In this document: positions 18,989 through 29,530 of the stretch, in pieces
How the letters are laid out: every line of letters starts with the position of its first letter
Position numbering within the stretch: position 1 is the first letter of the stretch
Assembly: GCA_963816745.1 (NCBI GenBank)
Contig: CAWFLQ010000006.1
Location: 434,001-498,000 of the forward strand
DNA length: 64,000 bases
Direction of reading: 5' to 3'
Source of the DNA: VAZQ01 sp963816745
Lineage (GTDB): Bacteria; Pseudomonadota; Alphaproteobacteria; Rhizobiales; Xanthobacteraceae
Translations under genes and position numbers: made by a program
Notes under the pieces: generated by a model
Told to the model about the DNA's origin: nothing
What the model saw: only the letters and a program-made list of their open reading frames with translations
The model's database searches: none

Positions 18989-21900
18989 ATGACCGACGCC
19001 GCCCGCGATTACAGCGAGACTCTGTTCCTGCCCAAGACCGACTTTCCCATGCGCGCCGGGCTGCCGCAGAAGGAGCCCGAGATCCTGGCGCGCTGGCAGA
19101 AGCTCGGCCTCTACGAGCGGCTGCGCGCGGCCGCCCACGGCCGGCCGAAATTCATCCTCCACGACGGCCCGCCCTACGCCAACGGCAACATCCATATCGG
19201 CCACGCGCTCAACAAGATCCTCAAGGACGTGGTGACGCGCAGCCAGCAGATGCTGGGCTACGACTGCAACTACGTGCCGGGCTGGGACTGCCACGGCCTG
19301 CCGATCGAGTGGAAGATCGAGGAGGAGTACCGCGCCAAGGGCAAGAACAAGGACGCGGTGCCGGTCGTCGAATTCCGCCAGCGAGTGCCGCGCCTTCGCC
19401 GAGCACTGGATCGACGTGCAGCGCGAGGAGTTCAAGCGGCTCGGCGTCGAGGGCGACTGGGACCATCCCTACACGACGATGGACTTCGCCGCCGAGGCGC
19501 AGATCGCGCGCGAGCTGATGAAGTTCGCGCAGAACGGCACGCTCTACCGCGGCTCCAAGCCGGTGATGTGGTCGGTGGTGGAGAAGACCGCGCTGGCCGA
19601 GGCCGAGGTCGAGTACGAGGACTACGTCTCCGACCAGGTGTGGGTGAAGTTTCCGGTGAGAAGCGACGGCGCACCGGGCTGGCTGCGGTCCGCCTCGATC
19701 GTCATCTGGACGACCACGCCGTGGACCATCCCCGGCAACCGCGCGATCAGCTTCTCGCCGAAGATCGAGTACGGCCTCTACGAGGTGACCGACGCGCCGT
19801 CGGACAACTGGGCGACGCGGGGCGACCTGCTGGTGCTCGCGGACAAGCTGGCGCGTCGACGTGCTCCGGCAAGCCCGCGTCACCGCGTTCAAGAAGCTCC
19901 GCGACGTCAGCGCCGAGGATCTGGCGGCGCTGATCTGCGATCATCCCCTCGAAGGGCCTGCGCGCCGGCTACGACTTCCCGGTGCCGCTGCTCGCCGGCG
20001 ACCATGTCACCGACGATGCCGGCACCGGCTTCGTCCACACCGCGCCCGGTCACGGCCGCGACGACTTCGAGGTCTGGACCGGCGAATGCCGCCAAGCTCG
20101 CCGCGCGCGGCATCAACACCACGATCCCCTACACCGTCGACGCCGACGGACGCTTCACCGATCACGCCCCGGGCTTCACCGGCAAGCGCGTGCTCACCGA
20201 CAAGGGCGAGAAGGGCGACGCCAACGACGCCGTCATCAAGGCGCTGGTCGAGGCCGGCATGCTGATCGGCCGCGGCCGCCTCAAGCATCAATATCCGCAT
20301 TCCTGGCGCTCGAAGAAGCCGGTGATCTTCCGCAACACGCCGCAATGGTTCATCGCGATGGACAAACCGATCGCGGACGCCGCGGGCAAGCCCGCGGCTA
20401 TGCCGATCGCGGATGCCGAGGGCCAGGCGAAGGCGAACGACACGCTGCGCCAGCGCGCGCTCGAGGCGATCAAGGTGACGCGCTGGGTGCCCGACGCAGG
20501 GCGAGAACCGCATCACCGGCATGGTCGAGAGCAAGCCCGACTGGGTGATCTCGCGCCAGCGCGCCTGGGGCGTGCCGATCACGGTGTTCGTGCGCGAGAA
20601 CAGCGACGGCTCGGTCGAGATCCTCGACGACGAGCGGGTCAACAAGCGCATCGCCGATGCCTTCGAGCAGGAAGGCGCGGACGCCTGGTACGCGACCGGC
20701 GCCGCGCGCGCGCTTCCTCAAGCCCGACTACGATTCCAACGAGTGGCAGAAGGTCGACGACATCCTCGACGTCTGGTTCGATTCGGGCTCGCACCCACGC
20801 CTTCGTGCTGGAAGATCCCGTGCACTTCCCGTCACTCGCCGGCATCAAGCGCAAGATGGACGGCGGGCCCGACACCGTCATGTATCTCGAAGGCTCCGAC
20901 CAGCACCGCGGCTGGTTCCAGTCCTCGCTGCTCGAAAGCTGCGGCACGCGCGGGCGCGCGCCGTTCGACGTCGTGCTCACCCACGGCTTCGTGCTCGACG
21001 AGAACGGGCGCAAGATGTCGAAGTCGCTCGGCAACGTCACCGCGCCGCAGGACGTGATCAAGCAGTCCGGCGCCGACATCCTGCGGATGTGGTGCTGCGC
21101 CTCCGACTACGCCGACGATCTGCGCATCGGACCGGAAATCCTCAAGACCACGGTCGAGACCTATCGCAAGCTGCGCAACACCTTCCGCTGGATGCTGGGC
21201 TCGCTGGCGCATTTCCGCGACGAGGACCGTCGTCCCGCCGGCGAAGATGCCCGAGCTCGAGCGGCTGATGCTGCATCGGCTCGCCGAGCTCGACGGCCTG
21301 GTGCGCCGCGCCTACGCCGACTTCGACTACAAGCGCATCTTCGCCGCGCTCAACGCGTTCATGACCTCGACCTCTCGGCGTTCTACTTCGACATCCGCAA
21401 GGACGCGCTCTACTGCGATCCGATCTCCTCGACGACGCGCAAGGCCTGCCTGACCGTGATCGACCAGCTGTTTCGCGCCACGGTGACCTGGCTCGCGCCG
21501 ATGCTGCCCTTCACCGCGGAGGAGGCCTGGCTCGCGCGCTATCCCGTCCGCGGAGGGCTCCGTGCATCTCGAGACGTTTCCCCGGTGCCCGCCGCCTGGC
21601 GCGACGACGCGCTGGCGGAGAAATGGCGCAAGGTGCGCACTGGTGCGCCGCGTCGTCACCGGCGCGCTCGAGATCGAGCGGGCACAGAAGCGCATCGGCT
21701 CCTCGCTCGAGGCCGCTCCCTTCGTCTACGTCGCCGACCCCGACCTGTTCGCCGCAATCGTCGACATCGACCTGGCGGAGATCTCGATCACCTCGGCCGC
21801 GACGCTGGTCGAGGGCGAAGGACCGGCCGACGCGTTCCGGCTCGACGAGGTCAAGGGCGTGGCGGTCGAGGTGCGGCTCGCCGCCGGCCGCAAATGCGCG

Positions 21901-22019
21901 CGGTCGTGGAAGATCCTGCCGAGCGTCGGCTCCGATCCGGCCTATCCCGACGTCTCCCCGCGCGATGCCCAGGCGCTGCGCGAATGGGACGCGATGCGCA
22001 GTATAGTTCGGTCGCATGA
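18989..22019 (+). CDS. ileS: isoleucyl-tRNA synthetase (multiply frameshifted)
   Basis: Class I synthetase charging tRNA-Ile. All landmarks are present in order though spread over three frames: N-terminal YSETLFLPKTDFPMRAGLPQ, HIGH motif in GNIHIGHALNK (about 19190), editing domain with TTTPWTIPGNRAI and DAGTGFVHTAPGHGRDD, PDWVISRQRAWGVP, the KMSKS motif in GRKMSKSLGN (about 21010), and the C-terminal anticodon-binding helix bundle. The span of about 1,010 codons is normal. At least eleven frame changes occur (near 19384, 19852, 19955, 20085, 20500, 20712, 20793, 21225, 21365, 21545 and 21635), most of them +1. The gene is essential, so these are almost certainly sequence errors. The exact stop is unsure. 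Confidence 0.92.
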
Positions 22020-22056
22020 TCTTGTCCGAAAAGCCTGCAACTTTTCAGGATCATGC
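22014..22056. repeat. GCATGATC...GATCATGC palindrome between ileS and lspA
   Basis: Inverted repeat with arms GCATGATCTTGTCCGAAAAG (22014-22033) and CTTTTCAGGATCATGC (22041-22056). It covers the end of ileS and precedes lspA. It resembles a short palindrome common in Bradyrhizobium-type intergenic DNA. Confidence 0.75.
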
Positions 22057-22081
22057 TTCAGGCCGCGGAGTGAACGGACCG

Positions 22082-22587
22082 ATGCTCTGGGGACCGCTGA
22101 CCCGCTTCGGGCTCGTGGTGGCCGCCGCCGCCGCGGCGATCGACCAGGCGCTCAAGCTCTGGCTCCTGTTCGTCTTCGATCTCGGCGGTCGCGGCATCGT
22201 GACGCTGACGCCGTTCCTCGACCTGGTGCTCACCTGGAACACCGGCATCAGCTACGGCCTGTTCCGGCAGGAGGGCCCGCTGGGACAATGGGTGCTGCTG
22301 GCGCTCAAGGCCATCGCCGTCATCTTGCTGTGGATTTGGCTGGCGCGGACGACCTCGCGACTGACCGCGCTGAGCGCTCGGCCTCATCATCGGCGGAGCC
22401 ATCGGCAATGCCATCGACCGCTTTGCCTATGGCGCGGTGGCCGATTTCGTGCTTGTTTCACGTCACGACCGCGAATTTCAGCTTCAAATGGTACGTGTTC
22501 AACCTCGCCGACGTGGCCATCGTGGCTGGGGTCATTGGTCTATTGTACGAGACGGTAACTGGGGGTGGCGCCGCAAAAGCGCCCTGA
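22082..22587 (+). CDS. lspA: lipoprotein signal peptidase II (frameshifted)
   Basis: Inner-membrane aspartyl peptidase that removes signal peptides from prolipoproteins. Four helices are visible, with the conserved LTWNTGISYGLF segment and the two catalytic-Asp motifs GNAIDRFAYGAVADF and FNLADVAIVAG. Frame changes near 22378 and 22450 (each +1) split it into three pieces. The ATG at 22082 or a GTG 12 bases earlier may be the start. It follows ileS directly, the common ileS-lspA order. Confidence 0.9.
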
Positions 22588-22658
22588 TCCTGGCCAGAAT
22601 GGCCTCGGGGACGCGACATATTCCGCCGTCGCTTGAAGGGGATAACTGGGGACTACCC

Positions 22659-23435
22659 ATGCGGAACCGAGCTTCGAAGACGCCGCATCGCGGCGCTGCG
22701 ACGAAACATTGTGGCGCCGCCAAACATTGTGGCGCCACCACCGGCACTTTGGTCAGGACCACCTTGGCTGTGATGATGACTTTGGCCATGGCGTTGAGCG
22801 CGGGCAGCGCGTTCGCTGCCGAGGACGACGAGGACCTGCCCCTCGACACCAAGCTCTTTCGCCAGTTGATGAAGGATCTGGGCCTGCGCCGCGACGGCGA
22901 AGGCATCGACTATCGCGAGCGCGCGCCGCTGGTCGTGCCGCCGAGCCGCAATCTGCCGCCGCCGCGGAACGAGGCCGCCGTCACCAGCAATCCGGCTTGG
23001 CCTAACGATCCCGACGTCAAGCAGCGCAAGCAGGAAGCCGTCAAGAAGAAGCAGCCGAACAGGACCGCGGCCGAGGCCGCGGACGCCGAGGCGCGGCCGC
23101 TCTCACGCTCCGAGCTCGAGCGCGGGCGCACCACCGCTGGCACCCCCCAGGCCGGCGGCACCATCGTAAACGATGCGGACGCTGAGGCCTCGCGTCCGCT
23201 GCGTCCGACCGAGCTCGGCTCCAAGAGCTTGTTCAGCAACATGTTCTCGTCCGCCCCCTGGGCCGACAAGACCGAGACCAGCACCTTCACCACCGAGCCG
23301 CCGCGCGACAACCTGACCGCGCCGCCGCCCGGCTATCAGACGCCATCGCCGAACCAGCCCTATGGGCTTGGCAAGTCGCAAGAAAAGGGCAGGGCGAAGA
23401 CCTTCGAGGAACGCACCGCCGGAGAGACCCGTTGA
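22659..23435 (+). CDS. exported protein of unknown function
   Basis: 258-residue protein with an N-terminal signal peptide (core VMMTLAMALSAGSAFA, cleavage before AEDDED). The mature part is low in hydrophobic residues and rich in Pro, Glu, Arg and Lys, so it is probably extended or disordered. A degenerate repeat is visible: EARPLSRSELERG and EASRPLRPTELGS. It sits between lspA and two M16 peptidase genes in the same direction. Alphaproteobacteria often keep an unnamed exported protein at this position. Function unknown. Confidence 0.75.
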   Translation: MRNRASKTPHRGAATKHCGAAKHCGATTGTLVRTTLAVMMTLAMALSAGSAFAAEDDEDLPLDTKLFRQLMKDLGLRRDGEGIDYRERAPLVVPPSRNLPPPRNEAAVTSNPAWPNDPDVKQRKQEAVKKKQPNRTAAEAADAEARPLSRSELERGRTTAGTPQAGGTIVNDADAEASRPLRPTELGSKSLFSNMFSSAPWADKTETSTFTTEPPRDNLTAPPPGYQTPSPNQPYGLGKSQEKGRAKTFEERTAGETR

Positions 23436-23589
23436 CGGCGGCTGCGCCGCCGTCCATTTGTGTCTACGCTCGATCTGTTCGCCGGCAGTTAGTGTTCGCT
23501 CGTAGCTAGTGTTCGCTCGTAGCTAGTGTTTCGCTCGAAGTCTCGATCCATGTTTTGGCGATTTCGCGCGCGTCGATGTCGATGGGGGT

Positions 23590-24989
23590 GTGTTTTCGCT
23601 TGATAGGACCGCTCCATTGCGCAAGCCCCTGACCACCACGCTAGCCACCCTCGCCTTCGCTGCCCACGTCCTCGCCGGTTCGGCCGGCACGGCGACGGCG
23701 AACGGCCCCCAGATCACCCATTTCACGCTGCCGAACGGTCTCGAGGTCGTGGTCGATCCCCGACCACCGCGCGCCGGTCGTGACCCACATGCTCTGGTAC
23801 AAGGTCGGCTCCGCCGACGAGACGCCGGGCAAGTCGGGGCTCGCCCATTTCCTCGAGCATCTGCTGTTCAAGGGCACGGCGAAGAATCCGTCCGGACGCT
23901 TCTCCCAGGTGGTCGCGACCATCGGCGGGCAGGAGAACGCCTTCACCTCCTCCGACTACACCGGCTATTTCCAGCGCGTGCCGCGCGACAAGCTCAAGGA
24001 AATGATGGAATTCGAGGCCGACCGCATGACCGGACTGATGCTGACCGACGAGGTCGTGCAGCCCGAGCTCAAGGTCGTGCTGGAAGAGCAGAACATGCGG
24101 GTCGCCAACAATCCCGCCGCGCGGCTGGGCGAGCAGATGGACGCCGCGCTCTATCTCAATCATCCCTACGGCCGGCCGGTGATCGGCTGGCGGCACGAGA
24201 TCGAGCAGCTCAATCGCGAGGATGCGCTCGCCTTCTACCGGCGCTTCTACACGCCCCAACAACGCCATTCTGGTCGTCGCCGGCGACGTGACGGCGGACG
24301 AGGTGCGTAAGCTCGCCGAGGAGACCTACGGCAAGGTGCCCCGCGTCGCCGAGATCAAGCCGCGCGCGCGCCCGCGCGAGCCGGAGCAGCAGGCGGCGCG
24401 CACCGTGACGCTCGCCGATCCGCGCGTCACCCAGCCGAGCGTGAGCCGCTACTATCTCGTCCCGTCGAGCACGACGGCGCAGCCCGGCGAGAGCGAAGCG
24501 CTCGACGTGCTCGCGCACATCCTGGGCCGCGGCTCGAACAGCCGGCTCTATCAGACGCTGGTGATCGACAAGGGCATCGCGGTGAACGCCGGCGCGAGCT
24601 ACGACGGCACCGCGGTCGACAACACCCGCCTGAGCGTCTACGGCACGCCGAAGCCGGGAACGACCCTGCCGCAGATCGAAGAGGCGATCGACGCCGTGCT
24701 CGCCGAGGTCATCGACAACGGCGTGACCGCCGACGAGCTCGAACGCTCCAAGAGCCGCATGATCGCCGACGCCGTCTATGCCAACGACAGCCAGCGCATG
24801 CTCGCGCAATGGTACGGCGCGTCGCTGGCGACCGGCTCGACCGTCGAGCAGGTCCGCGCCTGGCCCGACCGCATCCGTGTCGTCACCGCCGACGCCGTGC
24901 GCGATGCCGCACGCAAATGGCTCGACAAGCGCCGCTCGGTCACCGGTTATCTGGTCAAGGACACGCGGCCCGAGGAGAAACGCTCGTGA
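23590..24989 (+). CDS. M16 family zinc metallopeptidase, catalytic subunit type (frameshifted)
   Basis: Periplasmic pitrilysin-type peptidase. GTG start at 23590, then a signal peptide ending ATANG. The inverted zinc motif HFLEHLLFKGT (HxxEH) is intact, with the distal Glu in ELKVVLEEQNMR. The second half is the C-terminal M16 domain with SRYYLVPSS and ILGRGSNSRLYQ. Frame changes near 23763 and 24257 (each +1, extra C) break the frame. It overlaps the next M16 gene by a GTGA junction (24986-24989), so the pair is probably translated together, as for two-subunit M16B proteases. Confidence 0.9.
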
Positions 24990-26383
24990 ACGCGCCCGTC
25001 ATCATCCGCCGCCCTGCTCGCCCTGCTCGCTGCTGCCGCGCTTACGCTCGCGGCCCCTTCTGCTGAAGCAATGACCATCGAGCGCGTCGTCAGCCCCGGC
25101 GGCATCGAGGCCTGGCTGGTGCGCGACCGCACCGCTGCCGCTGATCGCCGTCGAGTTCGCCATGCTCGGCAGCGCCGACCAGGACCCCGCGGACAAGCCC
25201 GGCGTCGCCCATATGACGGCCAGCCTGCTCGACGAAGGCGCCGGCCCCTCGACTGCCAAGCCTTCCACGACCGGCTCGAGCGCAAGGCGATCGAGCTGAG
25301 CTTCCGCGCCGGCCGCGACTATTTCCGCGGCACCTTGCGCACGCTCAAGGAGAACCGCGACGAAGCCTTCGACCTGCTGCGGCTCGCCCTGACCGAGCCG
25401 CGCTTCGACGCCGACGCGGTCGAGCGCATGCGCGCGCAGGTCATGTCGCGGCTGCGGCGCGAGACCATGAGCCCGAACGACATGGCGAGCCGCCAATGGT
25501 GGGCGACGGCCTTCCCCGATCATCCCTACGGCCGGCCGGTCAACGGCACGCTCGAATCGGTTCCGAACATCACCGTCGACGACCTGAAGGCCTATGTGCG
25601 CCGGGTGCTGGCGCGCAACACGCTCAAGATGGCGATCGTCGGCGACATCGACGCCGCGACCGCCGGGCGCCCTGATCGACCGCACCTTCGGCGCGCTGCC
25701 GGCCAAGGCCGAGCTCACCCCGGTCCCCAACATCGCTCCACAGGGTTTCGGCAAGCGCATCGTCATCCAGCTCGACGTGCCGCAGGCGGTGGTGAATTTC
25801 GGCGGCCCCGGGATCACCCGCAGCGATCCCGATTTCATGGCCGCCTATATCGTCAATCACATCCTCGGCGGCGGCTCGTTCACCTCGCGGCTCTATCGCG
25901 AGGTGCGCGAGAAGCGCGGCCTCGCCTATGGCGTCCACGACCACCTGGTCTGGCTCAATCACACCTCGCTCATGATCGGCAGCACCGCCACGCGCGCCGA
26001 TGCCACCGGGCAGACCATCGAGATCATCGAGCACGAGATCCGGCGGCTCGCCGAGGAAGGGCCGACCGAGGAGGAATTCGACAAGGCCAAGACCTATCTC
26101 AAGGGCTCCTATCGCGCTCGGCCTCGACACCTCGAACCGGATCGCCAGCCAGCTCGTGCAGATGCAGCTCGACAATCTCGGCATCGACTATATCGAGCGC
26201 CGCAGCGGCCTGATCGATGCCGTGACGCTCGCCGACACCAAGCGCGTGGCCAAGCGCCTGCTCGACAGCGGCCTGCTCGTCACCGTGGTCGGCCGTCCCG
26301 ACGGCGTCACCTCCACGGACAACGGCATCGGCGGCACGCCCGCTCACCACGCCAAGCCGCGCGAGGCGCCCGTCAGCCGCTAG
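24986..26383 (+). CDS. M16 family peptidase homologue lacking the zinc motif (frameshifted)
   Basis: Partner of the preceding M16 gene. GTG start overlaps the upstream stop. The signal peptide ends SAEAM. At the place of HxxEH the protein has AHMTASLLDEG, so zinc is not bound and the subunit should be non-catalytic. The rest is typical: RAGRDYFRGTLRTL, DHPYGRPVNG, the C-terminal domain with NHILGGGSFTSRLYREVREKRGLAYG (read in parts NHILGGGSF and REVREKRGLAYG). In M16B heterodimers the inactive subunit supplies the R/Y pair for substrate binding; here EVREKRGLAYG fits. Frame changes occur near 25010, 25136, 25250, 25667 and 26110. Confidence 0.87.
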
Positions 26384-26401
26384 GCCCCAACGGCGTTGTC
26401 G

Positions 26402-27723
26402 ATGCCCGTTACCCAATCCATCGAGACCGCCCGCGCGGAACGCATCGGCGGCGAGGGCGTCGCGGCGGCCGATTTCGCCGCCGCGCTCGGGAAGACCGCG
26501 GAATCGCTCGACTGGCTGCGCGCATCGCCACGCCGACGGCAGCCTGCCGCTGCTGCGGCTGCCGGCCGCGCGCGACGATCTCGCCGCCATTCGTGCGGCC
26601 GCGCGACCGGCTGAACGCCGGCGCGAGCGACATCGTGCTGCTCGGCACCGGCGGCTCGAGCCTCGGCGGCCAGACGCTCGCCCAGCTTGCCGGTCATGCC
26701 GTTCCCGGCGTCGGCAGCCTGCGCGACGGGCCGCGCCTGCATTTCATGGACAATCTCGATGCCGACAGCTACGGCGCGCTGCTCGCCAAGCTGCCGCTCG
26801 CCACCACGCGCTTCGTGGCGATCTCGAAATCGGGCGGCACCGCCGAGACGCTGATGCAGACCATCGCCGCGCTCGCCGCGGTGAAGTCGGCCGGGCTCGA
26901 GGCGCGCATGTCCGAGCTGTTCCTCGGCATCACCGAGCCGGAGAAGGCCGGCAAGCGCAACGGGCTGCGCGCGCTGCTCGGCGCCCATCGCATCGCGATG
27001 CTCGACCACGATCCCGGCGTCGGCGGGCGCTTCTCCGTGCTTACCAATGTGGGACTGCTGCCCGCGGCCATGCTCGGCCTCGACGTCGCCGCCATCCGAA
27101 CGGGCGCTGCGGCCGCGCTCGCGCCGGTGCTGGACCGGCGCCCGCCCGCCGAGGTGCCGGCCGCGGTCGGCGCCGCGCTGGCCGTGGCGCTGGCGGAGAC
27201 GCGCGACAAGCGCCTCGCCGTCATGATGGCCTATGCCGACCGGCTCGAACGCTTCACGCGCTGGTACGTGCAGCTCTGGGCCGAGAGCCTGGGCAAGGAC
27301 GGCAAGGGCACCACTCCGCTCGCCGCGCTCGGGCCGGTTGACCAACACAGCCAGTTGCAGCTCTACATCGCCGGCCCGCGCGACAAGCTGATCACGGTGA
27401 TTACCACGGCCGCCGCCGGGCGCGGTCCGCGCATGGCGGCCGATCTCGCCAGGCTCGCGGGCGAGCCGGACTTCGCCGGCAAGACCATCGGCGACCTCGC
27501 CGCCGCCGAGGGCCGCGCCACCGCCGAGACGCTGGCCAAGAACGGCTGCCCGGTGCGCACGATCCACATCGACAAGCTCGACGAAGCGAGCCTGGGCGAG
27601 CTTCTCATGCACTTCATGCTGGAGACGATCATCGCCGCGCGGCTCCTCGGGGTCGACCCGTTCGATCAGCCGGCAGTGGAAGAAGGCAAAGTGCTGGCGA
27701 AGCGGTATCTCGCCGGCGGATAG
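26402..27723 (+). CDS. pgi: glucose-6-phosphate isomerase, short alphaproteobacterial type (frameshifted)
   Basis: Interconverts glucose-6-phosphate and fructose-6-phosphate. Seen: phosphate-binding GTGGSSLGGQTL and SKSGGTAETLMQ, then DPGVGGRFSVLTNVGLLP and the signature GKDGKGTTPLAALGPVDQHSQ, with the base-region LDEASLGELLMHFM. About 440 residues, shorter than the E. coli enzyme but usual in this lineage. Two +1 changes near 26525 and 26600 separate the N-terminal 45 codons from the rest. ATG at 26402, with a weak ribosome binding site. It follows the M16 pair by 18 bases. Confidence 0.92.
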
Positions 27724-27755
27724 CCCGGTAAAGTCTTAAGTTTGACGCGTTTTCA

Positions 27756-27781
27756 CCGATCTCGGGTTTACCCGAGATCGG
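27756..27781 (+). terminator. hairpin downstream of pgi
   Basis: Perfect palindrome CCGATCTCGGG-TTTA-CCCGAGATCGG, 33 bases after the pgi stop. No strong T-run follows. A second perfect palindrome lies 12 bases on. Likely a transcription end for the ileS-pgi series. Confidence 0.65.
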
Positions 27782-27793
27782 CTTGTTACATTG

Positions 27794-27819
27794 CCCAAGT
27801 CGGCTAAAGCCGACTTGGG
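27794..27819 (+). terminator. second hairpin between pgi and arfB
   Basis: Perfect palindrome CCCAAGTCGGC-TAAA-GCCGACTTGGG, same arm and loop lengths (11-4-11) as the preceding hairpin but different sequence. It may be a second terminator or part of the arfB leader. Confidence 0.6.
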
Positions 27820-27870
27820 TGGCGAACCGGACGTCCACTTCGCCGGAAAACGCTATACATTGCCGTCGCC

Positions 27871-28293
27871 ATGATCCGCATCACCGACCGCATCAGCATC
27901 GACGAGCAGGAGCTCGAGGAGCGCTTCGTCCGCGCCTCGGGCCCGGGCGGGCAGAACGTCAACAAACTGTCGACCGCCGTGCAGCTGCGCTTCGACGCGC
28001 GCCGCTCGCCGTCGCTGCCGGACGACATGCGCGCGCGGCTCGAGCGCCTCGCCGGCAGGCGGTTGACCCGCGAAGGCGTGATCGTGATCATCGCGCAGCG
28101 CCACCGCACCCAGGAACGCAACCGCCAGGACGCGCTCGACCGGCTCATCGAATTGCTCCAGGCCGCCGCGGTGCGCCCGGTGCCGCGCCGCCCGACCCGG
28201 CCGACGAAAGGCTCGCGCGAGCGCCGGCTGGAAACCAAAAAACGCCGTTCGTCGATCAAGGGGCTGCGGCAGGACAAGCCGTCGATGGAGTAG
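27871..28293 (+). CDS. arfB: peptidyl-tRNA hydrolase ArfB (YaeJ), ribosome rescue
   Basis: Release-factor-like rescue protein that frees ribosomes stalled without a stop codon. The GGQ catalytic motif is at 26-28 in SGPGGQNVNK. The basic C-terminal tail (ETKKRRSSIKGLRQDKPSME, residues about 121-140) is the part that enters the empty mRNA channel. The 140-residue length matches the family. The frame is intact and the ATG start is the only good one. It stands alone between hairpins. Confidence 0.95.
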   Translation: MIRITDRISIDEQELEERFVRASGPGGQNVNKLSTAVQLRFDARRSPSLPDDMRARLERLAGRRLTREGVIVIIAQRHRTQERNRQDALDRLIELLQAAAVRPVPRRPTRPTKGSRERRLETKKRRSSIKGLRQDKPSME

Positions 28294-28314
28294 CATCGCG
28301 GCCAAACTCTCGAC

Positions 28315-28364
28315 CCGTCATCCTGAGGTGCGAGCCGTCTTCGGCGAGCGCCTCAGGGTGACGG
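28315..28364. repeat. CCGTCATCCTGAGG-type hairpin repeat
   Basis: Arms CCGTCATCCTGAGG and CCTCAGGGTGACGG with inner GCGAGCCG/CGGCGAGCGC. It is about 20 bases after the arfB stop. A longer relative (GTCACCCTGAGGTG) is inside rluB at 62241-62343. Widespread repeat type in this lineage; it could terminate arfB transcription. Confidence 0.75.
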
Positions 28365-28413
28365 AACAAACAGTCGGCCCGTTGGTATAAGATCGCGGCC
28401 CAGGGAGGAAATC

Positions 28414-29439
28414 ATGCAGCCCACAATCAATGCGGCAACTGTCATCGCGGCCGCGCTTTGCCTCATATCGCCGCCTTGCGCCGCGCAGGATGCGGTCGCC
28501 GATTTCTACCGGGGCAAGCAGATCGCGATCATGGTGGGCTTCTCGCCCGGCGGCAGCTCGAGCCTCTATGCGCAGGCGCTGACCCGCCACATGGGGCGGT
28601 ATCTTCCGGGCAACCCGAGCCTGATCATGCAGCACGCGCCCGGCGCCGGCGGGCTGGTCGCCGCCAACAACGTGGCCAACACCGCTGCGCGCGACGGCAC
28701 CGTGATCGCGATCACCGGCCGCACCGCCGCCATCGAGCCGCTGCTCGGCAACAAGAACGCCAAGTTCGACGGTCGGCAGTTCAACTGGATCGGCACCGCC
28801 AACGTCGAATACACGACCTGCACGCTCTGGCACACCGCCAAGGTGAAGACGCTCAAGGACGCCATGAGCATGGAAGCGGTCGTCGGCGGCTCCGGCGCCG
28901 ACGCCACCGAGGTGATCTTTCCCAAGGCGGCGAACAAGCTCGTCGGCACCAAGTTCAAGGTCGTGCTCGGTTATCCCGGCTCGACCGAGATCCTGCTGGC
29001 GATGGAGCGCGGCGAGGTCGAAGGCTTCTGCGGCATCGGCTGGACCTTCCTCAAGCTGCGCAAGGCCGACTGGCTCAGGGACAAGAAGATCAACATCCTC
29101 TACCAGATGTCGCTCGAGAAGCATCCGGAGCTGCCCGACGTTCCCGCCATCATCGACTTCGCCAAGACGCCGGACGACCGCAAGGTGTTCGAGTTTCTGT
29201 TTGCGCCGCAGGAGATGGGGCGGCCGTTCTTCGCGCCGCCGGGCGTGCCGGCCGAGCGCGTCAAGGCGCTGCGCGACGCCTTCGCGCAGACGCTCAAGGA
29301 CCCGCAATTCCTCGCCGACGCCGAGAAGATGGGCGTCGAGGTGCAGCTTGTCGGCGGCGCGAAGATCCAAGAGCTGGTGGAGCGCATCTATGCCTCGCCG
29401 CCGGAGGTGATCGCGCGCGCCAAGGCGGTGGCGGAGTGA
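28414..29439 (+). CDS. TctC/Bug-family-like periplasmic solute receptor
   Basis: Extracytoplasmic binding protein, 341 aa, with a signal peptide ending CAAQD. The family features are GKQIAIMVGFSPGGSSSLYAQ (read as GKQIAIMVGF and SPGGSSSLYAQ), PGAGGLVAANNVAN and the Asp-containing tail. It is a more divergent member than the four tandem copies at 57-61 kb and has an inserted Cys-containing loop (YTTCTLWHT). No transporter membrane subunits are nearby, so partner and ligand are unknown; carboxylates are the usual ligands of the family. Confidence 0.85.
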   Translation: MQPTINAATVIAAALCLISPPCAAQDAVADFYRGKQIAIMVGFSPGGSSSLYAQALTRHMGRYLPGNPSLIMQHAPGAGGLVAANNVANTAARDGTVIAITGRTAAIEPLLGNKNAKFDGRQFNWIGTANVEYTTCTLWHTAKVKTLKDAMSMEAVVGGSGADATEVIFPKAANKLVGTKFKVVLGYPGSTEILLAMERGEVEGFCGIGWTFLKLRKADWLRDKKINILYQMSLEKHPELPDVPAIIDFAKTPDDRKVFEFLFAPQEMGRPFFAPPGVPAERVKALRDAFAQTLKDPQFLADAEKMGVEVQLVGGAKIQELVERIYASPPEVIARAKAVAE

Positions 29440-29530
29440 GGGGAGCACTGCGGTAGATTGTACCGCTCCCGCGATTGAGCCTTTTGCCGGCTCGGGCGTT
29501 ATGTCCCGAGGGCTCTTGTCGGACCGCATC

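Noticed and set aside
18989..22019. Programmed frameshifting as the cause of the many frame changes
   Set aside because: There are too many, at non-slippery sites, in genes that are never recoded (ileS, hisS, pgi). Sequence error is simpler.
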